64,000 nt of DNA from Microbulbifer celer (GTDB taxonomy: Bacteria > Pseudomonadota > Gammaproteobacteria > Pseudomonadales > Cellvibrionaceae), in contig NZ_CP087715.1 of the NCBI RefSeq assembly GCF_020991125.1, forward strand, positions 2,824,501 through 2,888,500, given 5' to 3'. A model generated the notes under the pieces. It saw only the letters and a list, made by a program, of their open reading frames with translations, ran no database searches and was not told the origin of the DNA. Below are positions 35,036-44,024 of this stretch, piece by piece. Every line of letters starts with the position of its first letter. Within the stretch, counting starts at the first letter, position 1. A program made the position numbers and the translations under genes.

Positions 35036-35779
35036 TCAGCTCTCTGAAGCCCCCTGGATCTCACTGCACAGGTTTTGCCGTTGCTCTATCCCCGGGTAAT
35101 CCCGCTGTAACTGCTGCCAGAACTCTGGCGACAACTGCGTGTCCTCGCCGCCCAAAACCACCCAGTGTTCCAGGTAAGTCTGGGGCTCTTCCCGGAATTG
35201 CGCAGCAACCCCCTGGGATTTCAACTCCTGAGTCAGCCCTTCTGCACGTCCTCTTTCCGAGAAGATGCCAAAGGATATGCCATTTTCGAGAGACCCCTTC
35301 GGAATCACATAACTGTCGATCCCCTCGGACTGCAGTTCTCGCAGGCGCCGAAACGCCTCCCGGGTGGAGCTCAACGGGGCCAGAAATACCCAATAGCGCA
35401 TCTGTCCCTGCATCGCGATCTCTTGTGCCCGGGCACTGACCTGAAGCGCATTCAGGCGCTGCGCCACGTCCTCCCCCTGATAAGCCTCTTCAAACGGCCC
35501 CACCAATGCACATAAACTGGCTGCAGAAGCAGCGGCAGTATCACTGCCACCAACGCCCCGATCCGATATCTGCGCGGTGCCACGTACGGCCTCCGCCTCC
35601 GCTTTTCCGCTCGCGGCGTCCAGTTGCTCCGGGTCCGCCTCGCTGACAAGCGCAATGGAACCGGAGCTGCCAGTATCACCAACCGGGCGCACCACCATAG
35701 AACGCTCCTGCCCCGCCGTGGTAAACCACCCGAGCAAACCGAGATTACAGACAAACAACAACAGAACGATCCAGCGCAT
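35036..35779 (-). CDS. SPOR-domain membrane protein
   Basis: 247 residues. One N-terminal membrane segment (WIVLLLFVCNLGLLGWF, about 3-20), a low-complexity periplasmic linker (about 25-110) and a C-terminal SPOR-like domain (about 115-195: VSARAQEIAMQGQMRYWVFLAPL, then SYVIPKGSLENGISFGIFSERGRA). SPOR domains bind denuded peptidoglycan glycans at division sites. A gene of this kind after coaX and before the tRNA-tuf operon is familiar from pseudomonads. It has no clear terminator, so transcription may run into the tRNA promoter region. Confidence 0.75.
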   Translation of the reverse strand: MRWIVLLLFVCNLGLLGWFTTAGQERSMVVRPVGDTGSSGSIALVSEADPEQLDAASGKAEAEAVRGTAQISDRGVGGSDTAAASAASLCALVGPFEEAYQGEDVAQRLNALQVSARAQEIAMQGQMRYWVFLAPLSSTREAFRRLRELQSEGIDSYVIPKGSLENGISFGIFSERGRAEGLTQELKSQGVAAQFREEPQTYLEHWVVLGGEDTQLSPEFWQQLQRDYPGIEQRQNLCSEIQGASES

Positions 35780-35872
35780 AGGATTTCAGCAAAGGCCTTG
35801 AGTTTATTTTCAGATCAGGCGTCAACAACCTGGCGTCTACGCCAACAACCAACCGTATAGAGAGGCTGGGAT

Positions 35873-35885
35873 TGTAACCGTTACA
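35873..35885. promoter_or_regulatory. Palindrome TGTAACCGTTACA upstream of the SPOR gene
   Basis: Perfect 13-base dyad (TGTAAC-C-GTTACA) in the 149-base coaX-SPOR spacer. A related sequence, GTAAACGGTTACAC, occurs at 53911-53924, and both are followed by CAANTTTCC. Could be a repressor operator; no regulator is identified. Confidence 0.3.
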
Positions 35886-35928
35886 CAAGTTTCCTCTAGG
35901 GGGGTTAGCGCCACGGGGCTTATTGCCA

Positions 35929-36699
35929 CTAGGGGTTAGTGAGCGCCAACCCCTCCAACACAAGATCGTCAACCCGCACATGCTCCAGGGTACAGAGCGA
36001 CGACAGGTAAGCACTGTCGCCCCCGGTAATCCAGACTTTGGGCGCAGGCTCGGATGGACCCACTGCAGCTGACATCAACTGCTGCCGCGCTTCCTCGATC
36101 GCTCCCAGGACCATCAGCGGCAACCCCCGGTTGACGGCTTCTGCCGTATCGCGCCCCGGGGCGAGACTCCTGGATGCCGCCGTACCGCCATGCACTTTTA
36201 CCGCGTCGGTATCCTGAAAAAGGGCGCGACGCATCAACGCCAGTCCCGGCACTATGTAACCGCCCAGGTGGCAACCGCCGCTGCCCAGCAAATCCAGAGT
36301 GACCGCGCTACCGCAATCCACCACCAATGACGGTGAAGGATCCCGCTGATGGGCAGCCAGAACCGCCAGCCAACGATCCACCCCCAGCCGGCTCACTTCT
36401 TTATAAGCGCAGGTGACACCGGCACAGCGAGCACTTACTTCGGCAAACTCCGGTTCGAGACCGAACCCCTCCACGAAGTACTGGCGAACAACTGCCGCAA
36501 CGCCCTCCCCGGCGACGTTGGCCACGCGAACCCGGGTGAACGACACCCCTCGCCAGTCAACCGGCAAGGCGCCGCTGTGCCATGCCGAGGTTGCAAATGC
36601 GCCGCGCGATACAACACCTACAAGACCTGCAACACCCGAGGATGCAAGCTGCCGCCACTTGCAGCGTGTGTTGCCGAGATCCAGCTCGAGAATACTCAC
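35929..36699 (-). CDS. coaX: Type III pantothenate kinase
   Basis: CoaX, 256 residues, phosphorylates pantothenate as the first step of coenzyme A synthesis; type III enzymes resist CoA feedback and need a monovalent cation. ASKHA-fold motifs are visible: LDLGNTRCKW (6-15), GVDRWLAVLAAH, VVDCGSAVTLDLL and GGYIVPGL. GTG start; the first four bases overlap the birA stop, so the two are translationally coupled. Biotin and CoA supply are thus encoded together. Confidence 0.92.
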   Translation of the reverse strand: MSILELDLGNTRCKWRQLASSGVAGLVGVVSRGAFATSAWHSGALPVDWRGVSFTRVRVANVAGEGVAAVVRQYFVEGFGLEPEFAEVSARCAGVTCAYKEVSRLGVDRWLAVLAAHQRDPSPSLVVDCGSAVTLDLLGSGGCHLGGYIVPGLALMRRALFQDTDAVKVHGGTAASRSLAPGRDTAEAVNRGLPLMVLGAIEEARQQLMSAAVGPSEPAPKVWITGGDSAYLSSLCTLEHVRVDDLVLEGLALTNP

Positions 36700-37754
36700 C
36701 GCGGGCCTCCAGATTTTTCTGGCGTTTCAGCGGGACGTAGCGACACCTCGCCGCCGTGGAAAGCTCGCACCCCCGCACTCTCACCATGCTCTCCCGCCAC
36801 CTCCAACAGCAATGCACCGGCGGTGTCGACACCGCGCTCGATACCACTCCAGCACTGCCGGGACGACTGCAGGCGGACGGATTGGCCGGCGAATTGATCC
36901 ATTGCCATCCACTCGTCGCGATAGCCGGCAAACCCGACCTGTGGATAGCTTTCCAGCAGCGGCATCAGCTCACTCAGCATTGCCGCCACCAATTGATTGC
37001 GACCGATACCCGGCCGCACCTGTTCGAGGTCGATCCAGGGCTGATCAATTGCGCTGGCCACCGCCTCTGGCAACCGCATATTGAGGCCAATACCGATAAC
37101 GACCGCACAGCGATCGGTGAGGTCTCCACTCAATTCCAGCAAAACACCGGCCAGCTTGCGCTGTTGACACCAGACATCATTAGGCCATTTGAGGCGCACA
37201 CCCGGCACATCAAATCGGGATAATGCCCGCCCCAGGGCCACCCCCACGGCGAGACTCAATCCTTCCAACAGCGGTACACCGCCATTGAATTGCCAGCCAA
37301 TCGACAGGTTGATGCCGGAAGCAAACGGGCTCTGCCAGGCCCGCCCGCGACGCCCGCGCCCGGCGGTCTGCTGTTCCGCGAGCATCACCAGGCCGTGCCC
37401 GCCACCGGATTCCAGGGCAGCAAGTACGCGGGCATTGGTGGAATCCACCAGGTCCTCCACCTGCAACACCTGCAGATGTGTGGCAGCATCTGCCGACATC
37501 CCGGCCCGTATCGCTTTTTCTTCGAGTAGATCCAGACCACCGGGAAGCTGGTATCCACGCCCTTTTACCGAAATCACTTCAAGCCCCAGCAGCTCCAGCT
37601 TCTGTAGCTGCTTCCAGACTGCGGCGCGACTGATGCCAAGTTGCTCGCCGAGGGACTCCCCGGAATGCACCGCACCATCTGCCAGAAGGGTCAGCAGCGG
37701 CCGCAGGGAAGCGATGAACTCGACAGGACGAGAGGAAGTATTGCGTTCTACCAA
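36696..37754 (-). CDS. birA: Biotin-protein ligase and biotin operon repressor
   Basis: BirA, 352 residues. N-terminal winged helix (about 20-75: GESLGEQLGISRAAVWKQLQKLE) for repression; catalytic domain with the biotinyl-AMP loop GRGRRGRAW and LKWPNDVW; C-terminal SH3-like cap. It attaches biotin to AccB and represses bio genes. A TTG start at 37754 with GGAG about 9 bases upstream is the best choice because no early ATG exists. Overlaps coaX by 4 bases. Confidence 0.93.
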   Translation of the reverse strand: MVERNTSSRPVEFIASLRPLLTLLADGAVHSGESLGEQLGISRAAVWKQLQKLELLGLEVISVKGRGYQLPGGLDLLEEKAIRAGMSADAATHLQVLQVEDLVDSTNARVLAALESGGGHGLVMLAEQQTAGRGRRGRAWQSPFASGINLSIGWQFNGGVPLLEGLSLAVGVALGRALSRFDVPGVRLKWPNDVWCQQRKLAGVLLELSGDLTDRCAVVIGIGLNMRLPEAVASAIDQPWIDLEQVRPGIGRNQLVAAMLSELMPLLESYPQVGFAGYRDEWMAMDQFAGQSVRLQSSRQCWSGIERGVDTAGALLLEVAGEHGESAGVRAFHGGEVSLRPAETPEKSGGPR

Positions 37755-37832
37755 AAAGGGAGTCTCCGGTACTTTTGAAGGTTGACCAATATTGACTAAG
37801 GCCGACAGTGCTTCTGGAGGCCGAAGGTGGCC

Positions 37833-38954
37833 TCAATGATAGCGGCGACAGTAGCGCCGTCCGAGACTGGTGAGGATTTCATAACCGATGGTGCCGGCAG
37901 CGTCACCCATGCGGTCCACGGTCAACACGCTGTTAAGGATTTCGATACCGGTCAGGGCCGCACGCTGAGTGGGACTGAGTGCACTCACATCAAATACCGT
38001 GGTGTCCATGGAGACACGACCGCGCATGGGCACCGTCACCCGCTCACTGCCGATCACCGCCTGCCCCCAGCCACGGCCGCTCTGGGTGCGCAGTAAACCG
38101 TCAGCATAACCGCCCCGTACCACTGCCAACCAACTGCCCGAGGCAACCGACTCCGTTGCGCCGTAACCCACTGCACAATCGGCTTCCACTTCGCGCAATT
38201 GCAGCAGGGGCAGGTAAAGGTTGACCACCGGCTGCATCGGATTCTGATACCCAGGACACGGATTGACTCCGTACAGGGCGCAGCCCGGGCGCACCACATC
38301 AAAATGGTATTCCTCGCCAAGGCAGATACCGGATGAGTTAGCGAGACTCGCCTCGACATCGGGACACACCTGGCGCAGGGCCTCCACGCTGCGCTGAAAG
38401 CGCTCCAGTTGCCTCCGGTTTTGCGGATGCGCCGGCTCATCGGCACAGGCCAGATGGCTCAGGATCATCTGCAGGTTGGCCGTACGCAGCAACTCCCGCT
38501 GCTGCAATAGCGCTGAAAACTCCGTTGCGCCCATGCCCAGCCGTGTCATGCCCGAATCCACTTTCAGCGCACAGGGTGCGGCAACGCCGTTCGCAGAGGT
38601 CTGCGCAACCCAGCTTTGTACCTGTTCAGTGGTCACCAGTACCGGGATCAAACCCGCTTCGGCGCAGCGCTGTTCACACCCGGGGCGGACACCGGTCAGC
38701 AGGACGATACGCACATCGGCAGGCAACAGGGCGGCCAGCTGCTCCCCCTCGTATTGAAGAGAAACAAAGAAATCCCGGCACCCCGCGCGATACAGCACCG
38801 GTGCCACTTCAGCGGCACCGAGACCATAGGCATCCGCCTTGACTACAGCACCACAGCGGCCCCCCCGCTTGAGCTGACTGTTCAACCAAGCGTAATTGGC
38901 AGCGACAGCCTCGAGATCAATACTCAGCAGCCCTTCGCGCTCATCTTCCGTCAC
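37833..38954 (-). CDS. alr: Alanine racemase
   Basis: Pyridoxal-phosphate enzyme converting L- to D-alanine for peptidoglycan, 373 residues. Lys39 in GAVVKADAYGLG is the cofactor lysine; the barrel continues through LKVDSGMTRLGM, and the C-terminal beta domain has GYGATES with the second catalytic tyrosine and RVSMDTTVFDVS. The GTG at 38954 with GGAGG 8 bases upstream is chosen; the frame also allows a TTG at 38990 that would overlap the permease stop. Fourth gene of a chain starting at the hydrolase at 42485. Confidence 0.93.
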   Translation of the reverse strand: MTEDEREGLLSIDLEAVAANYAWLNSQLKRGGRCGAVVKADAYGLGAAEVAPVLYRAGCRDFFVSLQYEGEQLAALLPADVRIVLLTGVRPGCEQRCAEAGLIPVLVTTEQVQSWVAQTSANGVAAPCALKVDSGMTRLGMGATEFSALLQQRELLRTANLQMILSHLACADEPAHPQNRRQLERFQRSVEALRQVCPDVEASLANSSGICLGEEYHFDVVRPGCALYGVNPCPGYQNPMQPVVNLYLPLLQLREVEADCAVGYGATESVASGSWLAVVRGGYADGLLRTQSGRGWGQAVIGSERVTVPMRGRVSMDTTVFDVSALSPTQRAALTGIEILNSVLTVDRMGDAAGTIGYEILTSLGRRYCRRYH

Positions 38955-38986
38955 CGGTGAATACCTCCACTTTCCCGTTGCGCGAA

Positions 38987-40177
38987 TCAAGCCGCGGACA
39001 ACAAACTCTCACGCCCCAAGGCGCGCGCGCCGAGCATGACCGATACCGCAACCAGCAGTAACGTCACCCCGGAACCGGCCAGCATCCAGACCGGTGATAC
39101 CCAGTCTCCCACCAACAGCCCCTTGATCCACTGCTGCTGACCGATCAGCGGCAGCAATTGCCAGCTGTCCGCCAGCTTGATCTGCGCCGCATCGATCACC
39201 ATCAGCAGCACCAGCGGCGCAATCTGGAAAATGCTCAGCTGCGTCTGTGCGTCCTTGAAAGACTGCGAGCGCAGCGCCAGCAGAATCTGCAACACGGCAA
39301 TCAACAGCGCCAGCGGCAGCAGCACCAGCCCCATGGCAATGATACCGCCTGCGGTGGTCGCCTGCTGAATACCGAATTCCGCCAGCGGCATGATCGGCAT
39401 CAATGCCACCAGTGCTGCAATGGCCATTAATGCGCCCAGCCAGCCGATACTGGCCACTGCCAGCGTCTTTGCGGTGATCACCTGCCACGGAGGCAGAGGC
39501 TGCAGCAACAGGGTCTCGAGACTCAAACGCTCACGCTCTCCCGCAGAGGTGTCCACAGACGTCGCGAGACTGGCCACGAACAACGTCAGAATCAACAGTC
39601 CCGGCACGGTCGCCAGGATCAGGGCACCGCGGCTCGACGGGGTACTGATATCCCGGGTTTCCAGCTGCCAGGGGGCCAGAACCTGCGGGGCAACACCGCG
39701 GGCGGTCAGACGCTGGGTGATCACCATTTGCTGCAGTGCGCCGAGACGCTCCTGCAGGTCGCGCTGGGCGCGCCCGCTGCCGGTATCGGTACTATTTACA
39801 TACAGATACAGTCGCGGTGCGCGAAACGCCTGGTAGCGCTGGCTGAAGTCTTCGGTCACCTGCAATACCAGATCGTAGTCGCCCCCGAGCAACGTGCGCG
39901 GATCGCCACTGTCGAGGGGTTCCACTTCCATATCCGGCGACTGCAACTGGTGCTCGATCAGAGGGGCATGCTCGCTGCCCAGCAGTGCCACCCGGGTAAT
40001 TTCCTCGCTGTGTTTTTTCGCCATAAAAATGGTGCCCCCGGCCATCATTGCCGGGAACAGCAGCGCAAAACTCACCGCCATCACCAGCGCGCGGCGATCG
40101 CGCCAGGCTTCCAACAATTCCTTGCGCAACAGCGGGGTCATCTGCTTCCAGCTTGCGATCGTTCGCTGTAAATTCAT
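38987..40177 (-). CDS. ABC-2 type transporter permease (NatB-like)
   Basis: 396 residues with one membrane segment near the N-terminus (about 33-53), a long extracytoplasmic domain (about 55-170), then five or six membrane segments to the C-terminus, the layout of NatB/ABC-2 permeases. MNLQRTIASWKQMTPLLRKELLEAWRDRR at the start is typical of exporters paired with a separate ATPase. The ATPase gene overlaps its start by 4 bases. Substrate unknown; NatAB relatives extrude sodium. Confidence 0.8.
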   Translation of the reverse strand: MNLQRTIASWKQMTPLLRKELLEAWRDRRALVMAVSFALLFPAMMAGGTIFMAKKHSEEITRVALLGSEHAPLIEHQLQSPDMEVEPLDSGDPRTLLGGDYDLVLQVTEDFSQRYQAFRAPRLYLYVNSTDTGSGRAQRDLQERLGALQQMVITQRLTARGVAPQVLAPWQLETRDISTPSSRGALILATVPGLLILTLFVASLATSVDTSAGERERLSLETLLLQPLPPWQVITAKTLAVASIGWLGALMAIAALVALMPIMPLAEFGIQQATTAGGIIAMGLVLLPLALLIAVLQILLALRSQSFKDAQTQLSIFQIAPLVLLMVIDAAQIKLADSWQLLPLIGQQQWIKGLLVGDWVSPVWMLAGSGVTLLLVAVSVMLGARALGRESLLSAA

Positions 40178-40926
40178 GCCGGTTCTCCTTCTGCCGGTGC
40201 CAGCTGATGCCGACCATAGGCCAGCGCGACAAAACTGTCTTCCAGGTTTTCACATCCGGTTTCCATCGACAGCTCCTGCGGGGTGCCACTACCAACAATC
40301 TGCCCTTTGGCCATCACCAGCACGCGGTCGGAAAGCTCCGCCACTTCCGGCATCACATGACTGGAAAACAGGATGGTGGTGCCGGCAGCGCGCAGCCGCA
40401 GCAGGGTCTTGCGCAGCAGTCGTACCGCCAGCACATCCAGCCCCCGCGTGGGTTCATCCAGGATCAGGTGCTGGGGGCGATGCACCAGCGCCCGCGCCAG
40501 AGAGACCTTCATCCGCTCCCCCTGGGAAAAACCTTTCATGCGGCGATTCCACAGCGTGTCCAACTCCAGTTCATCGCGCACGGCCTGTAATGCCTCATCG
40601 AGTACGCTGCCGGAGAGCCCCTGCATCTGGGCAAATGCGGCGAGATACTCGCGCACGGTCAAACGCTCGTAGAGACCTTCGCGGTCCCCGACCACCCCCA
40701 GTTGTCGACGCGCCCCCATGGGGTCTCGTGCGGGATCAGCCTCTCCCACCAGCACACGGCCGGCATCGGCCTTCAACAGGCCACAGACAATTCGCAGACA
40801 ACTGGTTTTGCCCGCGCCATTGGCGCCCAACAGGGCAGTGATACGGCCATCGGGTATCTCAAAACTGAGATCCCGTAATACCGGTGTACCGTCGAAGGAC
40901 TTACTGATGTTTTCCACCCGGATCAT
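40174..40926 (-). CDS. ABC transporter ATPase (NatA-like)
   Basis: 250 residues. Walker A GANGAGKT (34-41), signature SQGERMK, Walker B LILDEPTRGLD and the H-loop SSHVMPEV are present. It should energise the permease encoded by the overlapping downstream gene. Its own start overlaps the hydrolase stop by 4 bases, so three products are probably made in step. Confidence 0.88.
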   Translation of the reverse strand: MIRVENISKSFDGTPVLRDLSFEIPDGRITALLGANGAGKTSCLRIVCGLLKADAGRVLVGEADPARDPMGARRQLGVVGDREGLYERLTVREYLAAFAQMQGLSGSVLDEALQAVRDELELDTLWNRRMKGFSQGERMKVSLARALVHRPQHLILDEPTRGLDVLAVRLLRKTLLRLRAAGTTILFSSHVMPEVAELSDRVLVMAKGQIVGSGTPQELSMETGCENLEDSFVALAYGRHQLAPAEGEPA

Positions 40927-42485
40927 TGTTCGCTGCCTCCCTGCGCATTCTCCATCTCCTCATCAGACTCGCGGCTATCCGCCAGCACTGGCTCCGCTTC
41001 CGGCATCAAGTCGGGTTTCAATTCCGGCCCGTAGGCGCCGGCGGCAAATGGCGGCCGCTCGATTTCCGCGAGACAGCGGTCATCCAGCGCAGTATCCGGC
41101 TGATCGAGAAACTGGAGAATCAGATTGGGGACACAACCGCGAGTGGAGTTAATGTGTCCACCGCCGTCAACCACCAGGTGCTGTCGATGCGGCAGGTAAT
41201 CGAGATCATTTTCGGCGTAGTCCGGCGGAGTGATCGGATCAGCCGAGCCCGAGATCAACAGTACCGGATGCTCGCGCACTTGCGGTTTCTCGTAGGGCTG
41301 CTCCGGCACCGGCCACACCTTGCAACCTTCCACAAAGGTGCGGATAAAAGAATCACCGATAAAGGTGTCAGCGGAGTCACTGGCGATATCGTCGGCACTG
41401 ATACGGTTCAATTCCTCGGCACAGGCCACGGAGAAGGTGAGCCCCATGGACATGGCGCTTTCGGTACGGGCGAACAGGCCGAAGATACCGGAAAGCGGTG
41501 CGTAGTTACCGCGGCTCGCCTGATGCACGGCAAACGGCAACAGGGCCGCGGCAGCGGGATCATAGAGTGCAGTTCGCACCGCGCTGGCGACGATCCAGTC
41601 TTCCACCGGCACCTCGGCCGGCGCGCCGGTGAAGGGATCCGGGAAGTTGTGCGCCTGCTCGTCACTCCAGTTGGCGAGCAACAGGTCAAGCTCACCACGC
41701 CAGTTGCCAAAATCTGCACACACCGGATCGGCACTGCACGCCTGTTCCAGTTGCTGCAGTGCCGACTCCGCCGCCTGTGCCGCGAGAAATACCCGCGACT
41801 CGATCGGCGCGACGCCATCGAGCACCAGGCTCTGGAGCGATTGCGGATACCACTGCTGATACAGCAGTGCGGTACGCGTGCCCCAGGAACCACCCCACAG
41901 GGAAATTCGCTCGTGCCCCAGCGCCTGGCGCACCGTTTCCAGGTCATCTACGGTCTGGCGGCTGTTGATCGTCAGCGGACGTTCTCCCGCGGTAGAACGA
42001 CACTCCTCCAGGGAAGCGACAAAGTGGTCCATCTGGGTAATCAGATCCTCGTCGCCGAAGCCACAATCGAACGCATTGGAGCGGCCCGCGCCGCGGCGGT
42101 CCACCAGCACAATATCCCGGCTCCGGTTCAGCTTGCGCAGCGGATTCAGCAGCCGGGCCAGATCACTGGCGGCCTGGCCCGGCCCGCCGGCGAGCAGATA
42201 CAGCGGCTCGCGGTGTCCACCGTTTACTGCCGGCGCCACCAGCACAGACAGGCTGACCTCCCCGGCCTTATCTACGGGAATCTGATAACAGCGCAGGGAT
42301 TCCGACCAGCCATCGGTGTAGCAGGTCTCAGCAATCGGACTGTCATTGACAGCCCCCGATTCGGCAATCGCGCCGACACTGAACCCGGCGGCAAAGATGA
42401 ATCCGACAGTAAACACTGCCCTCACAAACAGACCGATTCCCATACTGCACTGCTGATGGACGGCACGCGGCTTCCTTGAGTCCAA
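40923..42485 (-). CDS. Secreted alpha/beta hydrolase (TAP-type peptidase family)
   Basis: 520 residues. A signal peptide with a long N-region and hydrophobic core (about 17-41, ending GAIAES) suggests export. The fold has the oxyanion loop LAGGPGQ, nucleophile elbow GGSWGT (Ser200), an acid in SGSADPITPP and a histidine in DGGGHIN. This resembles tripeptidyl aminopeptidase and proline iminopeptidase relatives (S33). TTG start at 42485 with GGAG 6 bases upstream; an ATG at 42443 would also keep the signal peptide but lacks a binding site. First gene of the chain hydrolase-ATPase-permease-alr; co-expression hints at a link with envelope peptides, but that is an inference. Confidence 0.8.
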   Translation of the reverse strand: MDSRKPRAVHQQCSMGIGLFVRAVFTVGFIFAAGFSVGAIAESGAVNDSPIAETCYTDGWSESLRCYQIPVDKAGEVSLSVLVAPAVNGGHREPLYLLAGGPGQAASDLARLLNPLRKLNRSRDIVLVDRRGAGRSNAFDCGFGDEDLITQMDHFVASLEECRSTAGERPLTINSRQTVDDLETVRQALGHERISLWGGSWGTRTALLYQQWYPQSLQSLVLDGVAPIESRVFLAAQAAESALQQLEQACSADPVCADFGNWRGELDLLLANWSDEQAHNFPDPFTGAPAEVPVEDWIVASAVRTALYDPAAAALLPFAVHQASRGNYAPLSGIFGLFARTESAMSMGLTFSVACAEELNRISADDIASDSADTFIGDSFIRTFVEGCKVWPVPEQPYEKPQVREHPVLLISGSADPITPPDYAENDLDYLPHRQHLVVDGGGHINSTRGCVPNLILQFLDQPDTALDDRCLAEIERPPFAAGAYGPELKPDLMPEAEPVLADSRESDEEMENAQGGSEQ

Positions 42486-42714
42486 CTCGTACTCCTTTTA
42501 CTTGCTTTCTTACGGGCTTTCTTAGTGGCCTTGTTTCCAGATCTCGACTTTCAACCAGCCCGGATGTGACAAATCTTGTCCAGTCTACCGGACTTTTTCC
42601 ACGCCCGCCCACGGTTTGCCGCGTTTTGGGGCCGTGTAGCCGTGGCGCGGCATCGCCTGCGGTGGTATGGTTTGCGGTCGCTCAACTACCGAATAATATT
42701 TACACAATACCCTC

Positions 42715-43671
42715 ATGAGCTTTTCAGACAGAGAAAAACAACTTGTCCGTGCGGCCTTCGCCTGGGGTCAGATCACCCAGAAAGAGGGCTACACCCTATC
42801 TGATCTGGAAATCGAGAAATCCGTACTGTTCCGGCGCCTGCTCGCGGGTCGCCCACCGCTGGCCTTCCCCCCGCCCCTGCGCCACGGATTCCCCTGGTAC
42901 GAGGTAATCGAAGGCCGCAGCGAACATATCGTCAACGCATCCGAGGCGTCCCCCGAACACAGCATCATCGCCCCCGGCAGTAAGCCGGGCGATACCTGCA
43001 TCCTGATCGACGGGGCTTTCTGGCGGGTGGCAGAGACGGTACGCGAGCGGGAGGAATATATCGTCGAGTGGGGCGAGTATCCGATGCAGTGGCGCCTGTG
43101 CAAGCACTGGGAAGTCAACTACGAGATGACCCAGCAGCTGAATACTTTCCGCCAGCAGAATCCGCAAGCGAACGTGGACCTGGCTAGCCGCAAGGGCGAG
43201 AAAGAGTACAGTGAGTTCCGGGTGGATAATGATCAGACGGTGTGGCTGTCTGAGTGGCACCTGACTCGCCTGGGCCTGTCCGGTTGGGTGTGGGTGGGCA
43301 CCGAGGTGGAGGCCGATCCCTCTGTGGACGACCTGGCGCCCCTGTGCCGGGATCAGCAGGGCACGCTCGTACTGGGCTGTGCCGGCGCCGAACGCGGTCC
43401 GGGCTGGCTGCGCATCGAGCAGGTGGATGAAGAGTTCCGCTATATCAAGCTCGGCGACGCGCTGGAATACAAATCCCTGATTGCTTCCGCGGTCACCGAG
43501 TTTGACCGCCTGCTGCACGGCGTTGCCGGCGACGATCTGGAAGTGATGGACTGGCGCGGCGACAGACTCCTCCGCTGCTATCGCGTCCCCATGCAACTGG
43601 CTCCGCTGGAACAGTTTGATCTGGGCGATGTGAATTATGACCTGATGCCTGAGAATGCTTTTGCCGGATAA
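42715..43671 (+). CDS. Unrecognised cytoplasmic protein
   Basis: 318 residues, no signal peptide or membrane segment. I do not recognise a family. The N-terminal third is basic (FSDREKQLVRAAFAWGQITQKEGYTLSDLEIEKS, RRLLAGRPPLAFPPP); the rest is rich in tryptophan and acidic residues (FWRVAETVREREEYIVEWGEYPMQWRLCKHWE; DLEVMDWRGDRLLRCYR). The ATG follows a 229-base divergent spacer shared with the hydrolase; its ribosome-binding site is weak. The codon pattern looks like its neighbours. The long ORF opposite it (42796-43722) is treated as a shadow. Confidence 0.65.
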   Translation: MSFSDREKQLVRAAFAWGQITQKEGYTLSDLEIEKSVLFRRLLAGRPPLAFPPPLRHGFPWYEVIEGRSEHIVNASEASPEHSIIAPGSKPGDTCILIDGAFWRVAETVREREEYIVEWGEYPMQWRLCKHWEVNYEMTQQLNTFRQQNPQANVDLASRKGEKEYSEFRVDNDQTVWLSEWHLTRLGLSGWVWVGTEVEADPSVDDLAPLCRDQQGTLVLGCAGAERGPGWLRIEQVDEEFRYIKLGDALEYKSLIASAVTEFDRLLHGVAGDDLEVMDWRGDRLLRCYRVPMQLAPLEQFDLGDVNYDLMPENAFAG

Positions 43672-43867
43672 CCTGAGCTCTGGGGTTCGTAGCTCTGTTC
43701 CTGCTTCCGGGCGCCGGAGCACTGGGTAGGGGTTTTTGAAACCGAGCTAGGCGCCCCCTGTGTATACATCCCTGTGCGCTGCAGCTTCAATTTCAACTCC
43801 CACACTTCGTGATCAGCCCTGATAAAGCGCTATTTCGAAGTACCTCGCTCTTGCGAAGGTGTCGACG

Positions 43868-43960
43868 CCGGGGATCTGTTCGCGAGACCTTCAAAAACAG
43901 GATGTTTTTGCAGAGCCCCCATGGATGGGTTCACGGCGTGTCTCGCGAACAGATACCCGG
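43868..43960. repeat. 93-nt palindromic element with two internal hairpins
   Basis: Terminal arms 43868-43888 and 43940-43960 are complementary over 21 bp with one mismatch; the inner 15 (ATCTGTTCGCGAGAC) are perfect. Between them are CAAAAAC/GTTTTTG (43892-43910) and CCCA/TGGG (43918-43929), so either strand can fold as a three-way junction. It lies in the 353-base gap 43672-44024, which has no supported gene; immediately after it GTGGCGG/CCGCCAC (43960-43975) forms another small hairpin. It resembles a MITE-like or REP-like intergenic element; only one copy occurs in this window. Confidence 0.6.
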
Positions 43961-44024
43961 TGGCGGCACCGCCACTCAACTAGCAAAAGAACCAAACCAC
44001 TGGGCAGGCCTAGTCCCCCTGAAC

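Noticed and set aside
40926..42479. 517-codon plus-strand open frame opposite the alpha/beta hydrolase
   Set aside because: The minus-strand hydrolase has a signal peptide and a full catalytic triad; the plus-strand product has no recognisable feature.
42796..43722. 308-codon minus-strand open frame opposite the unrecognised 318-aa protein
   Set aside because: Both strands are open. The plus-strand product has balanced composition and a position suited to the divergent spacer; the minus-strand product looks like an antisense translation. The choice is not beyond doubt.
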